DNA from: Bradyrhizobium viridifuturi
Lineage (GTDB): Bacteria; Pseudomonadota; Alphaproteobacteria; Rhizobiales; Xanthobacteraceae
Length of the DNA: 64,000 nucleotides
Assembly: GCF_001238275.1 (NCBI RefSeq)
Contig: NZ_LGTB01000030.1
Span: forward strand, 1 to 64,000
Direction: 5' to 3'
Made by a program: the position numbers and the translations under genes
Notes under the pieces: model-generated
What the model was told of the DNA's origin: nothing
The model's input: the letters and a program-made list of their open reading frames with translations, nothing else
Database searches by the model: none
Shown here: positions 43,143-51,671 of the stretch, piece after piece
Position numbering within the stretch: position 1 is the first letter of the stretch
Layout: each line of letters starts with the position of its first letter

Positions 43143-44111
43143 TCAGATCAGTGGATGATGGCAGGCCGCGAACTGGCCGGTCGCGACGAGACGCAGTTCC
43201 GGCACCTCGCTGGCACAGCGCGCATCGGCCCGCGGGCAGCGGGTGCGGAAACGGCAGCCGGAGGGCGGCGCGATCGGCGATGGCGGCTCGCCGACCGGGA
43301 CGCTCTGGGTCGGGCGGACATCCGGATCGGGCACCGGGATCGCCTCGATCAGCAGCGCGGTATAAGGATGCGCCGGCCGCGCGAACAGCTGCTCGGACGG
43401 GCCGACCTCGCAGAGCCGGCCGAGATACATCACGGCGACACGATCCGAGACCGCCTTCACCACGGCGAGGTCGTGGGCGATGAACAGCAGGGTCAGGCCG
43501 TAGCGCGCCTTCATCTCCTCCAGCAGGTTGAGGATCTGGGCGCGAATCGAGACGTCGAGCGCGGACACCGGCTCGTCGCAGATCACGAATTCCGGATTGA
43601 GCACCAGCGAGCGGGCGATGCAGATGCGCTGACACTGTCCGCCGGAGAATTCATGCGGCAGCCGTCCGCTCACCAGCGCGGGATCGAGGCCGACCGCCGC
43701 GAGCACCTCGGCCACGCGCCGCTTGCGTTCCTCCGGATCCTTGACGCCCGCGATCACCAGCGGCTCGGCGACGATGTCGCCGATCCGCCGCCGCGGATTG
43801 AGCGAGGCGATCGGGTCCTGGAAGATCAGCTGCACGCGCCGCCGCATCTGGCGCAGCGCCTCGCCCTTCAGGGTGGTGAGATCGTGCCCGTCGAACAGCA
43901 CCTTGCCGGAGACGGCCTGGCGCAATTGCAGCACGGCGCGGCCGAGCGTGGACTTGCCGCAGCCGGATTCGCCAACCAGCCCCAGCGTCTCGCCACGTGC
44001 GATTTCGAGGCTGACGTCGGAGACGGCATGGATGGTCTTGCCCCCCACCGAATATTCAACGACGAGGTTTTCTACCTTCATCAGCGGGTCGGGTGCAGCC
44101 TGCAGCATCAT
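43143..44111 (-). CDS. Dipeptide/oligopeptide ABC transporter ATP-binding protein (DppF-like)
   Basis: This 322-residue ATPase starts at the ATG at 44109-44111, which overlaps the stop of the DppD-like gene (ATGA). Walker A is GESGCGKST near residue 47, the signature HEFSGGQCQRICIARSL near 153, and Walker B VICDEPVSALD near 178. The C-terminal oligopeptide extension has a Cys-rich end (CRFRTRCPRADARC), typical of the DppD/F group. It pairs with the next gene to power the importer. Confidence 0.93.
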   Translation of the reverse strand: MMLQAAPDPLMKVENLVVEYSVGGKTIHAVSDVSLEIARGETLGLVGESGCGKSTLGRAVLQLRQAVSGKVLFDGHDLTTLKGEALRQMRRRVQLIFQDPIASLNPRRRIGDIVAEPLVIAGVKDPEERKRRVAEVLAAVGLDPALVSGRLPHEFSGGQCQRICIARSLVLNPEFVICDEPVSALDVSIRAQILNLLEEMKARYGLTLLFIAHDLAVVKAVSDRVAVMYLGRLCEVGPSEQLFARPAHPYTALLIEAIPVPDPDVRPTQSVPVGEPPSPIAPPSGCRFRTRCPRADARCASEVPELRLVATGQFAACHHPLI

Positions 44112-45094
44112 GCGCTGACCTTCGCGGCAATCGGATGGAAGCAGGCGTAGAGATGTTCAGGCGTCTCCGCCGGGCTGAGCTGCGGCTTCTCCGCACCGCA
44201 GCGCTCGCCGGAATAACGGCAGCGCGGCGAGAACGAGCAGCCCTTGAGCGGCCGGGTCGGATCGGGCGGCCGCCCCGAGATCGCCGGCAGCGGCGTATGC
44301 GGGGCGACATCGAGCTTCGGCAGCGCGGCGAGCAGCGCCTCGGTGTAGGGCATCCGCATCTGCTTGAACAAGACGGGCGTCGGCGCGCGCTCGACGACGC
44401 GGCCCGCATACATCACCGCGACCTCGTCGGTGCGGCCGGCGACTACGCCGAGGTCATGGGTGATGATGATCATCGCCATGTGACGGCGTTGCTGCTCGCG
44501 CGCCAGCAGATCGAGGATCTGCGCCTGGATCGTGACATCGAGCGCGGTGGTCGGCTCGTCCGCGATCAGCAGCTGCGGCTCGCAGGACAGCGCCACCGCG
44601 ATCGCGACGCGCTGGCGCATGCCGCCGGAAAGCTGGTGCGGATATTGCGCCAGCCGCTGCTCCGGCGCGGGAATGCCGACCGCTGCCAGCAGTTCGATGC
44701 TGCGCTGCCTGGCCTCGGCAAGATCGAGCTCGAGGTGCTCCTGGATGGTCTCGATCAACTGGGTGCCGATGGTCAGCACCGGATTGAGCGAGGTCATGGG
44801 GTCCTGGAACACCACCGCCAGCGAGCGGCCGCGCAGCTTGCGCAATTTCTCCGCCGACAGCTTGGTTAGATCCTGCCCGTCGAACATCACGCGGCCGGAT
44901 AGCCTGGCCTTTTTGGGCAGCAGTTGCAGGATCGCGCGCGACAGCATGGTCTTGCCGCAGCCGGATTCGCCGACAATGCCGAGTGTCCTGCCGGCGCCGA
45001 CGGCAAGATCGACATGATCCACCGCACGCAGGTTGCCGCGCGGCGTCGGCAGGTCGACCACCGCATTCTCGACCGACAGCAACGCACTGGTCAT
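44108..45094 (-). CDS. Dipeptide/oligopeptide ABC transporter ATP-binding protein (DppD-like)
   Basis: This 328-residue ATPase has Walker A GESGCGKT near residue 42, Q-loop VFQDPMTSLNPVLTIG near 95, signature HQLSGGMRQRVAIAVAL near 152, and Walker B LLIADEPTTALD. The C-terminal Cys-rich oligo-HPY region reads CSFSPRCRYSGERC. It overlaps its neighbours on both sides by four bases (ATGA), showing tight translational coupling in the order binding protein, B, C, D, F. Confidence 0.93.
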   Translation of the reverse strand: MTSALLSVENAVVDLPTPRGNLRAVDHVDLAVGAGRTLGIVGESGCGKTMLSRAILQLLPKKARLSGRVMFDGQDLTKLSAEKLRKLRGRSLAVVFQDPMTSLNPVLTIGTQLIETIQEHLELDLAEARQRSIELLAAVGIPAPEQRLAQYPHQLSGGMRQRVAIAVALSCEPQLLIADEPTTALDVTIQAQILDLLAREQQRRHMAMIIITHDLGVVAGRTDEVAVMYAGRVVERAPTPVLFKQMRMPYTEALLAALPKLDVAPHTPLPAISGRPPDPTRPLKGCSFSPRCRYSGERCGAEKPQLSPAETPEHLYACFHPIAAKVSA

Positions 45095-45960
45095 AGCGCA
45101 CCCTGCCTGGGATCGGTTAGCGCGCGCATCGTATCGCCGATCAGGTTGAACGCGAGCACGGTGAGGAACATCGCGGCCGCCGGAATGAAGGCGAGGCGCG
45201 GCGCTACGTCGAGGCTCTCCCGCCCCTCCCCGATCATGCTGCCCCAGCTCGAGATCGGCGGCGGCACGCCGAGGCCGAGGAAGGACAGCGATCCTTCGAC
45301 CACGATCGTGACGGCGACGCCGAGCAAGAAGAAGGCAAGCAGCGGCAGCAGCACATTCGGCAGCAGCTCACGCAGCAGGATGCGGGTATGTGTTGCGCCG
45401 AGCGCCTGTGCCGCGATCACGAATTCGCGCCGCGCCAACGTCAGAGTCGCCGCCCGCGCCACCCGCATGAAGGCGGGAATGCCGAGCACGCCGAGAATGC
45501 AGGTCAAATTGAAGATCGACTGCCCGAGATAGGCGGTTACCGCCAGCGCCAGGATCAGCGGCGGGAATGCCAGCAGCACGTCCATGCTGCCGACCACGAT
45601 GGATTCGAAGCGGCCGCGGAAATAGCCGGCGAGCATGCCGAGCGCGCCGCCGATCGTGACCCCGATCATCGGCGCGCAGAGGCCGACGATCAGCGAGATT
45701 CGCGCGCCATAGATCAGCCGCGACAGCTCGTCACGGCCGAGACCGTCGGTGCCGAGCCAATGCTCGGCGGAGAACGGCCCGCGCCGCTCCAGCATGTCCA
45801 TGTCGGTCGGGCTCGGCAGCGGCAACAGGTCGGCGAGGATCGCGACCGCAAATACTGCGACTGTCCATCCGACGGCGAACCAGAACAGCGTGCCAACCCG
45901 GCGCTTGCGCCGCGCCGGTGCGGCACTGCTCTCGTCGAGGCCGAGCTCAAGCGTGGCCAT
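45091..45960 (-). CDS. Dipeptide/oligopeptide ABC transporter permease (DppC-like)
   Basis: This 289-residue inner-membrane protein has the DppC layout: an N-terminal cytoplasmic tail, first helix FWFAVGWTVAVFAVAILADL near 28, the conserved periplasmic segment HWLGTDGLGRDELSRLIYGARISL near 67-92, and the EAA loop with VIAAQALGATHTRILLRELLPN near 180. Six helices are expected. It overlaps DppB by 14 bases and DppD by 4. Confidence 0.93.
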   Translation of the reverse strand: MATLELGLDESSAAPARRKRRVGTLFWFAVGWTVAVFAVAILADLLPLPSPTDMDMLERRGPFSAEHWLGTDGLGRDELSRLIYGARISLIVGLCAPMIGVTIGGALGMLAGYFRGRFESIVVGSMDVLLAFPPLILALAVTAYLGQSIFNLTCILGVLGIPAFMRVARAATLTLARREFVIAAQALGATHTRILLRELLPNVLLPLLAFFLLGVAVTIVVEGSLSFLGLGVPPPISSWGSMIGEGRESLDVAPRLAFIPAAAMFLTVLAFNLIGDTMRALTDPRQGAL

Positions 45961-46897
45961 GGCGGATCCTCGGATCGAGTAAGGCGTAGAGCAGATCGAC
46001 GATGAAGTTCATGATGACGAAGCCCGCGCCGACCAGCAGCACCACGCCCTGCAGGATGATGAGGTCGCGGGTCAGGATCGCGCCGACCAGGAGACGGCCG
46101 ATGCCGGGTAACGCGAAGATCGTCTCGACGATCACGGCGCCGCCGATCAGGCGGCCGATATTGATGCCGGTGATGGTGACGAGCGTCAGCGACGACGGCT
46201 TGAGCGCATGCACGAACAGGATGCGCGACGGCTTCAGGCCCTTTGCCTTGGCGAGGGCGATATAATCCTCCTGAAGGGCCGCGATCATGTCGGAGCGCAG
46301 CACGCGCATGATGCCCGGCCATTCCGCAAGCCCGAGCGTCAACGCCGGCAGTACCATGAAGCGCAGATTGGCAACCGGATCCTCGGTGAACGGCACGTAG
46401 CCGGTCGCCGGCAGCCAGCGCAGCTCGACCGCGAACAGATAGATCAAGAGGATCGCTGACAGAAAGGTCGGCACCGAGAGCATGCCGAAGGCCGATCCCG
46501 TCATGAGGCGGTCGAATGCACTGCCGGCCTTGGCCGCGCAGGCGATCGCGAGCGGCACGCCGATCGCAAGCCCGATCAACTCGGCCAGGATCATCAGCTC
46601 GAACGAGATCGGGACGCGTTCACTGACAGCCTGCAGCACGGTCTGCCCGGTGCGGAAGGATCGTCCGAAGTCGCCCTGCAGGATGTGCCAGAGCCAGCCG
46701 AGATAGCGCAGCCAGATCGGCTGATCGAGCCCCAGGTCATGACGCAGCGCCGCGACATTCTCCGGCGTCGCCTGGTCGCCGAGGATCACGTAAGCGAGAT
46801 CGCCGGGCAACAGCGACGCGATCACGAAAGTCAGGACCGAAACCGCGATCAGCACCGGTACCAGGTACAGGAGCCGGCGCGCGACGAAGAACAGCAT
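45947..46897 (-). CDS. Dipeptide/oligopeptide ABC transporter permease (DppB-like)
   Basis: This 316-residue permease starts with FVARRLLYLVPVLIAVSVLT, the usual DppB/GsiC N-terminal helix. DLGLDQPIWLRYLGWL follows near 55, and the EAA loop YIALAKAKGLKPSRILFVHALKP lies near 200-225. It follows the binding protein stop by 6 bases, so the transporter genes are one transcript. Confidence 0.93.
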   Translation of the reverse strand: MLFFVARRLLYLVPVLIAVSVLTFVIASLLPGDLAYVILGDQATPENVAALRHDLGLDQPIWLRYLGWLWHILQGDFGRSFRTGQTVLQAVSERVPISFELMILAELIGLAIGVPLAIACAAKAGSAFDRLMTGSAFGMLSVPTFLSAILLIYLFAVELRWLPATGYVPFTEDPVANLRFMVLPALTLGLAEWPGIMRVLRSDMIAALQEDYIALAKAKGLKPSRILFVHALKPSSLTLVTITGINIGRLIGGAVIVETIFALPGIGRLLVGAILTRDLIILQGVVLLVGAGFVIMNFIVDLLYALLDPRIRHGHA

Positions 46898-46903
46898 GAA
46901 AGG

Positions 46904-48445
46904 CTATTCCTTCCAGGCGTAGGAGACGTCGAGCACCCCGTTGAACATCTTTGGCACGCCCTTCACCTTCACGCTCGACATTGCGTAGTAGGTGTTCTGG
47001 AAGGTCCAGAACCAGATCGCCTCCTTGTTGATCAGGCGGCTGATCGCGCAATAATCGTCGGTACGCTGGGCGACGTCGGCGGTCGTCCGTGCATGCTCCA
47101 GCAGCCGGTCGAGCTCCGGATTGGAATAGTTCGCCAACGCCACCGGACTTCCGGTGTGGAAATTGGCGTACATCTGCGGATCGGGATCGGCGAGATCGAC
47201 GATGCGCCACGGCGTCAGCTGAAACTGGCGCATGAAGGCGCGCGGCGGAATGGTCGCCTGATCAACCTGCTCGATCTCCATATTAGCGCCGATGCGCTTC
47301 CAGAACTGTTGCAACACCTGACCGCCGGTGCGACCGCGGGGTGTCGCCGTGACCAGCATCTTGAACTCGACCGGCTTGCCGTAGTCCTTGATCAACGCCT
47401 TGGCCTTCTCGACATCGTAAGGCAACGCGCCGTCATCCTTGCACTTCACCCAGGAACCGTCGCCATAGGGATTGCTGGCCGGCCGCGCCAGACCATTGGT
47501 GATCGCTTGCGACATCTTCTGGCGGTCGAGCGCCATCACCAGCGCTTGGCGCACGCGCACGTCGTCGAAAGGCGGGACCTTGGTGTTGAAGGCGGCGACT
47601 GAGGCCCCCGAGCCTTGATAGGTATGCACGGTCAGGCTTGGGTCCTTGCGCGCCTTGATAATGTTGTCGGCGTCGGCCTCGTCGTCCCAGATGACGTCGG
47701 CCTCGCCGGATTGCAGCGAGGCGAAGCGCGACTGCGCATCCGGCAGCGGCTTCAGGATGATGCGATCGAGATAGGGCTTGCCCTTGTCCCAGTAATCCGG
47801 GTTCTTCTCCAGCACCATGCGGTCCCCGGCTGTCCAGGATTTCAGGATATAGGGACCGGTGCCGACCGGGTTGCGATTGTAATCGTCCCCCTTCGTCTTC
47901 CACGCCGTGGGCGACTGCATCACGTTGTTGGAGCTCTGGATCGACTGGGTCGCCGGAAAGTTCACCGACGGGTCGCTGAAATTGTAGCGCACCGTGAGAT
48001 CATCGATGACGTCCACGCTCTTGATGCTGGTAATGTAGAACGCGCAGCGGCACTTGTTGGCCGGGTCCTTCTGGCGGTCGAAGTTCTCCTTCACCGCCTG
48101 CGCATTGAACGGCGTGCCGTCGTGGAATTTGACGCCGGGCCGCAGCTTGATGGTCCAGGTCTTGAAGTCTTCGGAATGCTCCCACGACAGCGCGAGCTTC
48201 GGCTTCGGCTCGCCCTTGTCGTCGAGCGTCATGAGTGTGTCGAAGATCGCGGCCGCCGCAGTGTTGGCCGATGTGTCGTAGACGCCGACCTTGAGCGGGT
48301 CGAAGCCCGGAATGTCCAGTTCCTGGCCGACGGTGAGCGTACCGCCCTGCTTCTGCGCATTGGCCGGTGCAGTGAACGCCGCCGCACCTAATCCCGCCAC
48401 AAGAAATATGCGCGCAACTGCGTGCGCGCGCCCGACCAGCTTCAT
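46904..48445 (-). CDS. Dipeptide/oligopeptide-type ABC binding protein (SBP family 5)
   Basis: This 513-residue exported protein starts at the ATG at 48443-48445, with GGGAGGGAG upstream. The signal peptide covers about residues 1-30 (ARIFLVAGLGAAAFTAPANAQ). The SBP_bac_5 landmarks are present: FKTWTIKLRPGVKFHDGTPF near 95, then NPVGTGPYILKSW near 180 and VRVRQALVMALDRQKM near 285. Family members bind peptides, nickel or other organic ligands; the ligand here is unknown. It is the first of five transporter genes and follows a CoA-transferase gene after a repeat-rich gap. Confidence 0.93.
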   Translation of the reverse strand: MKLVGRAHAVARIFLVAGLGAAAFTAPANAQKQGGTLTVGQELDIPGFDPLKVGVYDTSANTAAAAIFDTLMTLDDKGEPKPKLALSWEHSEDFKTWTIKLRPGVKFHDGTPFNAQAVKENFDRQKDPANKCRCAFYITSIKSVDVIDDLTVRYNFSDPSVNFPATQSIQSSNNVMQSPTAWKTKGDDYNRNPVGTGPYILKSWTAGDRMVLEKNPDYWDKGKPYLDRIILKPLPDAQSRFASLQSGEADVIWDDEADADNIIKARKDPSLTVHTYQGSGASVAAFNTKVPPFDDVRVRQALVMALDRQKMSQAITNGLARPASNPYGDGSWVKCKDDGALPYDVEKAKALIKDYGKPVEFKMLVTATPRGRTGGQVLQQFWKRIGANMEIEQVDQATIPPRAFMRQFQLTPWRIVDLADPDPQMYANFHTGSPVALANYSNPELDRLLEHARTTADVAQRTDDYCAISRLINKEAIWFWTFQNTYYAMSSVKVKGVPKMFNGVLDVSYAWKE

Positions 48446-48567
48446 CCGTGCTCCCTCCCAGGTGGGCGACGTCCGGTGTTCCGGATCGTCGTATGTCGGG
48501 CGGCAGCTTGTCCGGAATCGCCGCGCGCGACAAGACCGTAAAACGGATGAAAAGCCGCAGGGGGGAT

Positions 48568-48597
48568 CACAATGCGATCCTCTCGGATCGCATTGTG
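48568..48597. repeat. Strong hairpin with GGATCGCAT core
   Basis: CACAATGCGATCC at 48568-48580 pairs perfectly with GGATCGCATTGTG at 48585-48597 around TCTC. It shares the GGATCGCAT core with the hairpins at 5873-5898 and 7158-7182. It lies between the CoA-transferase stop and the binding-protein start. Confidence 0.6.
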
Positions 48598-48614
48598 TTG
48601 TCACCTGCTCGCTT

Positions 48615-48681
48615 GAGCGTGATGTTTCGGAAGACCGGTCCCACTTTGCGCTAACGCGGCCGTCCGGTCCGGATCATGCTC
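48615..48681. repeat. Palindromic intergenic element with GAGCGTGAT ends
   Basis: It begins GAGCGTGATGTTTCGG and ends CCGGATCATGCTC; AAGACCGGTCC and GTCCGGTCC inside allow further pairing. It is the same family as 33967-34040. The right end touches the TAG stop (complement of 48681-48683) of the CoA-transferase gene, so it may form the 3' end structure of that message. Confidence 0.6.
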
Positions 48682-49913
48682 TAGCTACGCGCCGTCTTCG
48701 CCGGTTGCGCTGCGAAGCCTGCGATCTGATCGTCGGAGAGCCCGATCTCCTTCAGGTACGACAGTGTGTGCTCTCCGAGCGTCGACATCCGCTTCCGTGC
48801 ACCGACCGTTGCACCGGACATGCGGAACGGAAGATTGAGCACCCTGAAGCTGCCGCCGCCATCCTCGACTTCGGCGAGTGCACCGCGGTGGGCGATCTGC
48901 GGATCGGCGAGCGCCTCGCGCACGGTGCGATAGGCCGACGACGGCACGCCATATTCATTGAGCGCGGCAAGACAGGCCTGCGTGCTGACTGCGCGCGACC
49001 ACGCCTCGACGCCCTCCATCAGATCCGCCCAATTGTCTCGCCGATCGGAATATTTGGCGAAGCGCGGATCGGACACCCATTCGGGATGGCCTATCACCTG
49101 CATCAGGTTCTGGAACGTCTTCTCGCTGGCGATCGCCACCATCACGTAGCCGTCGGTGGTTTCGATCGGGCCGAACATCGGACGCTGGGTCTGCTTCACC
49201 TCGAATTGCGACCACTGCAACTCGTTCAGGGTCAGGCTCAGCATCGATTCCAGCATCGAGACGTCGATATGCTGGCCCTTGCCGCTGGCGGCGCGCTGAT
49301 AGAGAGCAGCCGAGATCGCGCCGAAGGCGTAGACGCCGGTCAGCACATCGGCGTGGTAGATACCGCAATAGTCCGGCCGGCTGCGGCCCGGCTGGTAGGC
49401 GAGATGCGCCATCTCGTAGCCCGAGGCGGCGTGGATCACCGGCGCATAGGCCGGCAATTCCGCCGACGGCCCGGTCTGGCCGTAGCCTGAGATCGAGCAG
49501 AAGATCAGCTTCGGATTGATGTCGCGGACCGAGGCATAATCAAGCTTCAGCCGCCGCATCACGCCGGGGCGGAAGTTCTCCACCAGCACGTCGGCGGTCG
49601 CGATCAGGCGGCGCACGGCCTCGACGCCCGCCGGCGACTTCAGGTCGAGCACGAGGCTGCGCTTGCCGATATTGAGCTGGCCGAACGCCGTCGAGCAATT
49701 GTTGCGCAGCGGCGGCCGTGTCCGCATCGTCTCGCCCTCACCGGGCTCGATCTTGATCACCTCCGCGCCCATATCGGCGAGCATCCGCGTGCAATGAGGT
49801 CCGGCGATCGTGGTCGAAAAGTCGAGCACGCGAAGGCCGTCAAAGCTCCGTGTCAAATTCCCCTCATCGTCAGCGGCTATTGTCGTTGCCAAGGCTTCCT
49901 CCAGCTTCGTCAT
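48681..49913 (-). CDS. Class III (CaiB/BaiF-family) CoA-transferase
   Basis: This 410-residue protein has the complete family pattern: LRVLDFSTTIAGPHCTRMLADMG near 28-50, then KRSLVLDLKSPAG near 86, FRPGVMRRLKLDY near 114, and the catalytic Asp in YHADVLTGVYAFG near 186. The C-terminal part includes GVPSSAYRTVREALADPQ. It moves CoA between carboxylic acids. It is the first gene of the minus-strand run that continues into the peptide-type importer, suggesting that an imported organic acid is activated as its CoA ester (inference). Its start is at 49911-49913, divergent from glycogen synthase. Confidence 0.92.
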   Translation of the reverse strand: MTKLEEALATTIAADDEGNLTRSFDGLRVLDFSTTIAGPHCTRMLADMGAEVIKIEPGEGETMRTRPPLRNNCSTAFGQLNIGKRSLVLDLKSPAGVEAVRRLIATADVLVENFRPGVMRRLKLDYASVRDINPKLIFCSISGYGQTGPSAELPAYAPVIHAASGYEMAHLAYQPGRSRPDYCGIYHADVLTGVYAFGAISAALYQRAASGKGQHIDVSMLESMLSLTLNELQWSQFEVKQTQRPMFGPIETTDGYVMVAIASEKTFQNLMQVIGHPEWVSDPRFAKYSDRRDNWADLMEGVEAWSRAVSTQACLAALNEYGVPSSAYRTVREALADPQIAHRGALAEVEDGGGSFRVLNLPFRMSGATVGARKRMSTLGEHTLSYLKEIGLSDDQIAGFAAQPAKTARS

Positions 49914-50062
49914 TGTTTGGCGTCGCGTGACCCTAAAGTGAGCCGCCCTGACAGGAAAGCGTCTCGTCCAGACCGGGACCGCGGGCCGTCGTGCATTTTA
50001 TTCAAAGGCAGATTGGACCCGATCTTGCATGGCCCTGTCACGGGCTGGAACGAGGGCGCTTG

Positions 50063-51490
50063 TTGAAGGTCTTATTCGTCACGACGGAGATGGACGATTT
50101 CGTCCGCGTGGGCGGGCTCGGCGCCGTGTCCGCAGCACTGCCCCGGGCGCTCCGCCCCTGGAGCGACGTCAGGATCATGCTTCCCGGTTACCGGGATGTG
50201 GTTGAGCAATTCACGCACATTGAAATCGTTGGACAATGCGCAAGCCTCGCGGAGATGCCGGCTTGCACGCTCGGGCGCGCATCGACCAAGGACGGGCTGC
50301 CGGTCTATGTGCTGCTGTGTCCAGAGCTCTACGACCGGCCGGGCAATCCCTATGGCGATGAGTCCGGCCGCGACTGGCCCGACAACGACATCCGGTTCGG
50401 CCGCTTTGCCTCCGCCGCTGCCGAACTTGCAGCCGGAACGCTGGACAAGAATTGGGCAGCCGACCTCGTTCACGCCAACGACTGGCAGGCCGCGCTCACA
50501 CCGGCCTACCTCGCCTGGCGTCAGCTGCGGATTCCGTCGATCCTGACGATCCACAATCTCGCCTATCAGGGCCTGTTTCCGAAGGACTCGCTGCGGCGGA
50601 TCGGCGCACCGGAAAGCTCGTTCCACATCGACGGGCTCGAATTCTACGACAAGCTCTCCTTCCTCAAGGGCGGCCTCGTCTATGCCTCGCATCTGACCAC
50701 GGTCAGCGCGACCTACGCGAAGGAGATCACGACCGCGGAGCTCGGCTGCGGGCTGGAGGGTCTGCTCCGCGTCCGCTCCGACGCCGACCAGCTGACCGGC
50801 ATCCTGAACGGCATCGACGAGAGCTGGGACCCGCGCCACTGCGCGCAGCTTGCGCAGCCGTTCGGCACCGGCGACTGGAAGGGCAAGCAGGCCAACGCCG
50901 ACTACGTCCGCCGGCAGTTCGGGCTTGCGGTCTCGCGCGGGCCGATCTTCGGCCTGGTCGCGCGGCTCGTGCATCAGAAGGGCGTCGACCTCGTGCTGTC
51001 GGCCGCCGATGAAATCATCAGGGACGGCGGACAGATCGTCGTCACCGGCAGCGGCGAGCCCGCGATCGAGGACGCGCTGGTGGCCGCGCACCGGCGCCGG
51101 CCGGATGCGATCGGCGTCATCATCGGCTTCAACGATGGACAGGCCCGCCGGATCTTCGCCGGCAGCGATTTCACCCTGATGCCGTCGCGTTTCGAGCCCT
51201 GCGGCCTCAGCCAGATGTACGCGCAGCGCTTCGGCTCGCTGCCGATCGGCCACCAGACAGGCGGTCTTGCCGAAACCATCGCCGACGGCGAGACCGGCTT
51301 CCTGTTCCCGCAGCCGTCGGCGGAATCCTTCCTCGGCGGCGTCAGGCGCGCATTTGACGCCTACCGCGCCAAGGATCGCCTCAATGCCATGCGCGCCAGC
51401 GCGATGGCCAAGTCCTACAGCTGGGACCTGTCGGCCGCTTGTTACAGCGCACTCTACAAGCGGCTGGTGATGCCGCGGGCAGCCGCGTAG
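50063..51490 (+). CDS. glgA: Glycogen synthase (ADP-glucose), GT5 family
   Basis: This 475-residue enzyme starts with TTG at 50063-50065, six bases after GAGGG; another TTG lies just before it. The GT5 fold is clear: KVLFVTTEMDDFVRVGGLG at the N-terminus, then DLVHANDWQAALTP near 128, LTIHNLAYQGLFP near 160, GLVARLVHQKGVDL near 297, SRFEPCGLSQMYAQRFG near 375 and GGLAETI near 400. The usual K-[TV]-G-G-L ADP-glucose motif is R-V-G-G-L here. It elongates alpha-1,4-glucan. An amylo-glucosidase-type enzyme and a GT4 transferase lie 6-10 kb away. Confidence 0.92.
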   Translation: MKVLFVTTEMDDFVRVGGLGAVSAALPRALRPWSDVRIMLPGYRDVVEQFTHIEIVGQCASLAEMPACTLGRASTKDGLPVYVLLCPELYDRPGNPYGDESGRDWPDNDIRFGRFASAAAELAAGTLDKNWAADLVHANDWQAALTPAYLAWRQLRIPSILTIHNLAYQGLFPKDSLRRIGAPESSFHIDGLEFYDKLSFLKGGLVYASHLTTVSATYAKEITTAELGCGLEGLLRVRSDADQLTGILNGIDESWDPRHCAQLAQPFGTGDWKGKQANADYVRRQFGLAVSRGPIFGLVARLVHQKGVDLVLSAADEIIRDGGQIVVTGSGEPAIEDALVAAHRRRPDAIGVIIGFNDGQARRIFAGSDFTLMPSRFEPCGLSQMYAQRFGSLPIGHQTGGLAETIADGETGFLFPQPSAESFLGGVRRAFDAYRAKDRLNAMRASAMAKSYSWDLSAACYSALYKRLVMPRAAA

Positions 51491-51671
51491 GCGGCCCGCC
51501 TCGCAGGCTTGTGAAGCCTGGTTGCTCTGGGATCCCAGCGCAGCAGTAACAATCGGTTCATTGCACCGAACCTTTCAAGCGGTCACGTCGCCCTACCACC
51601 GGACGACGACGCATGCGTGAAATTGCGAACGATGGACTTTTGGCCAAACGCGATTGCGATGGAGGAACATC

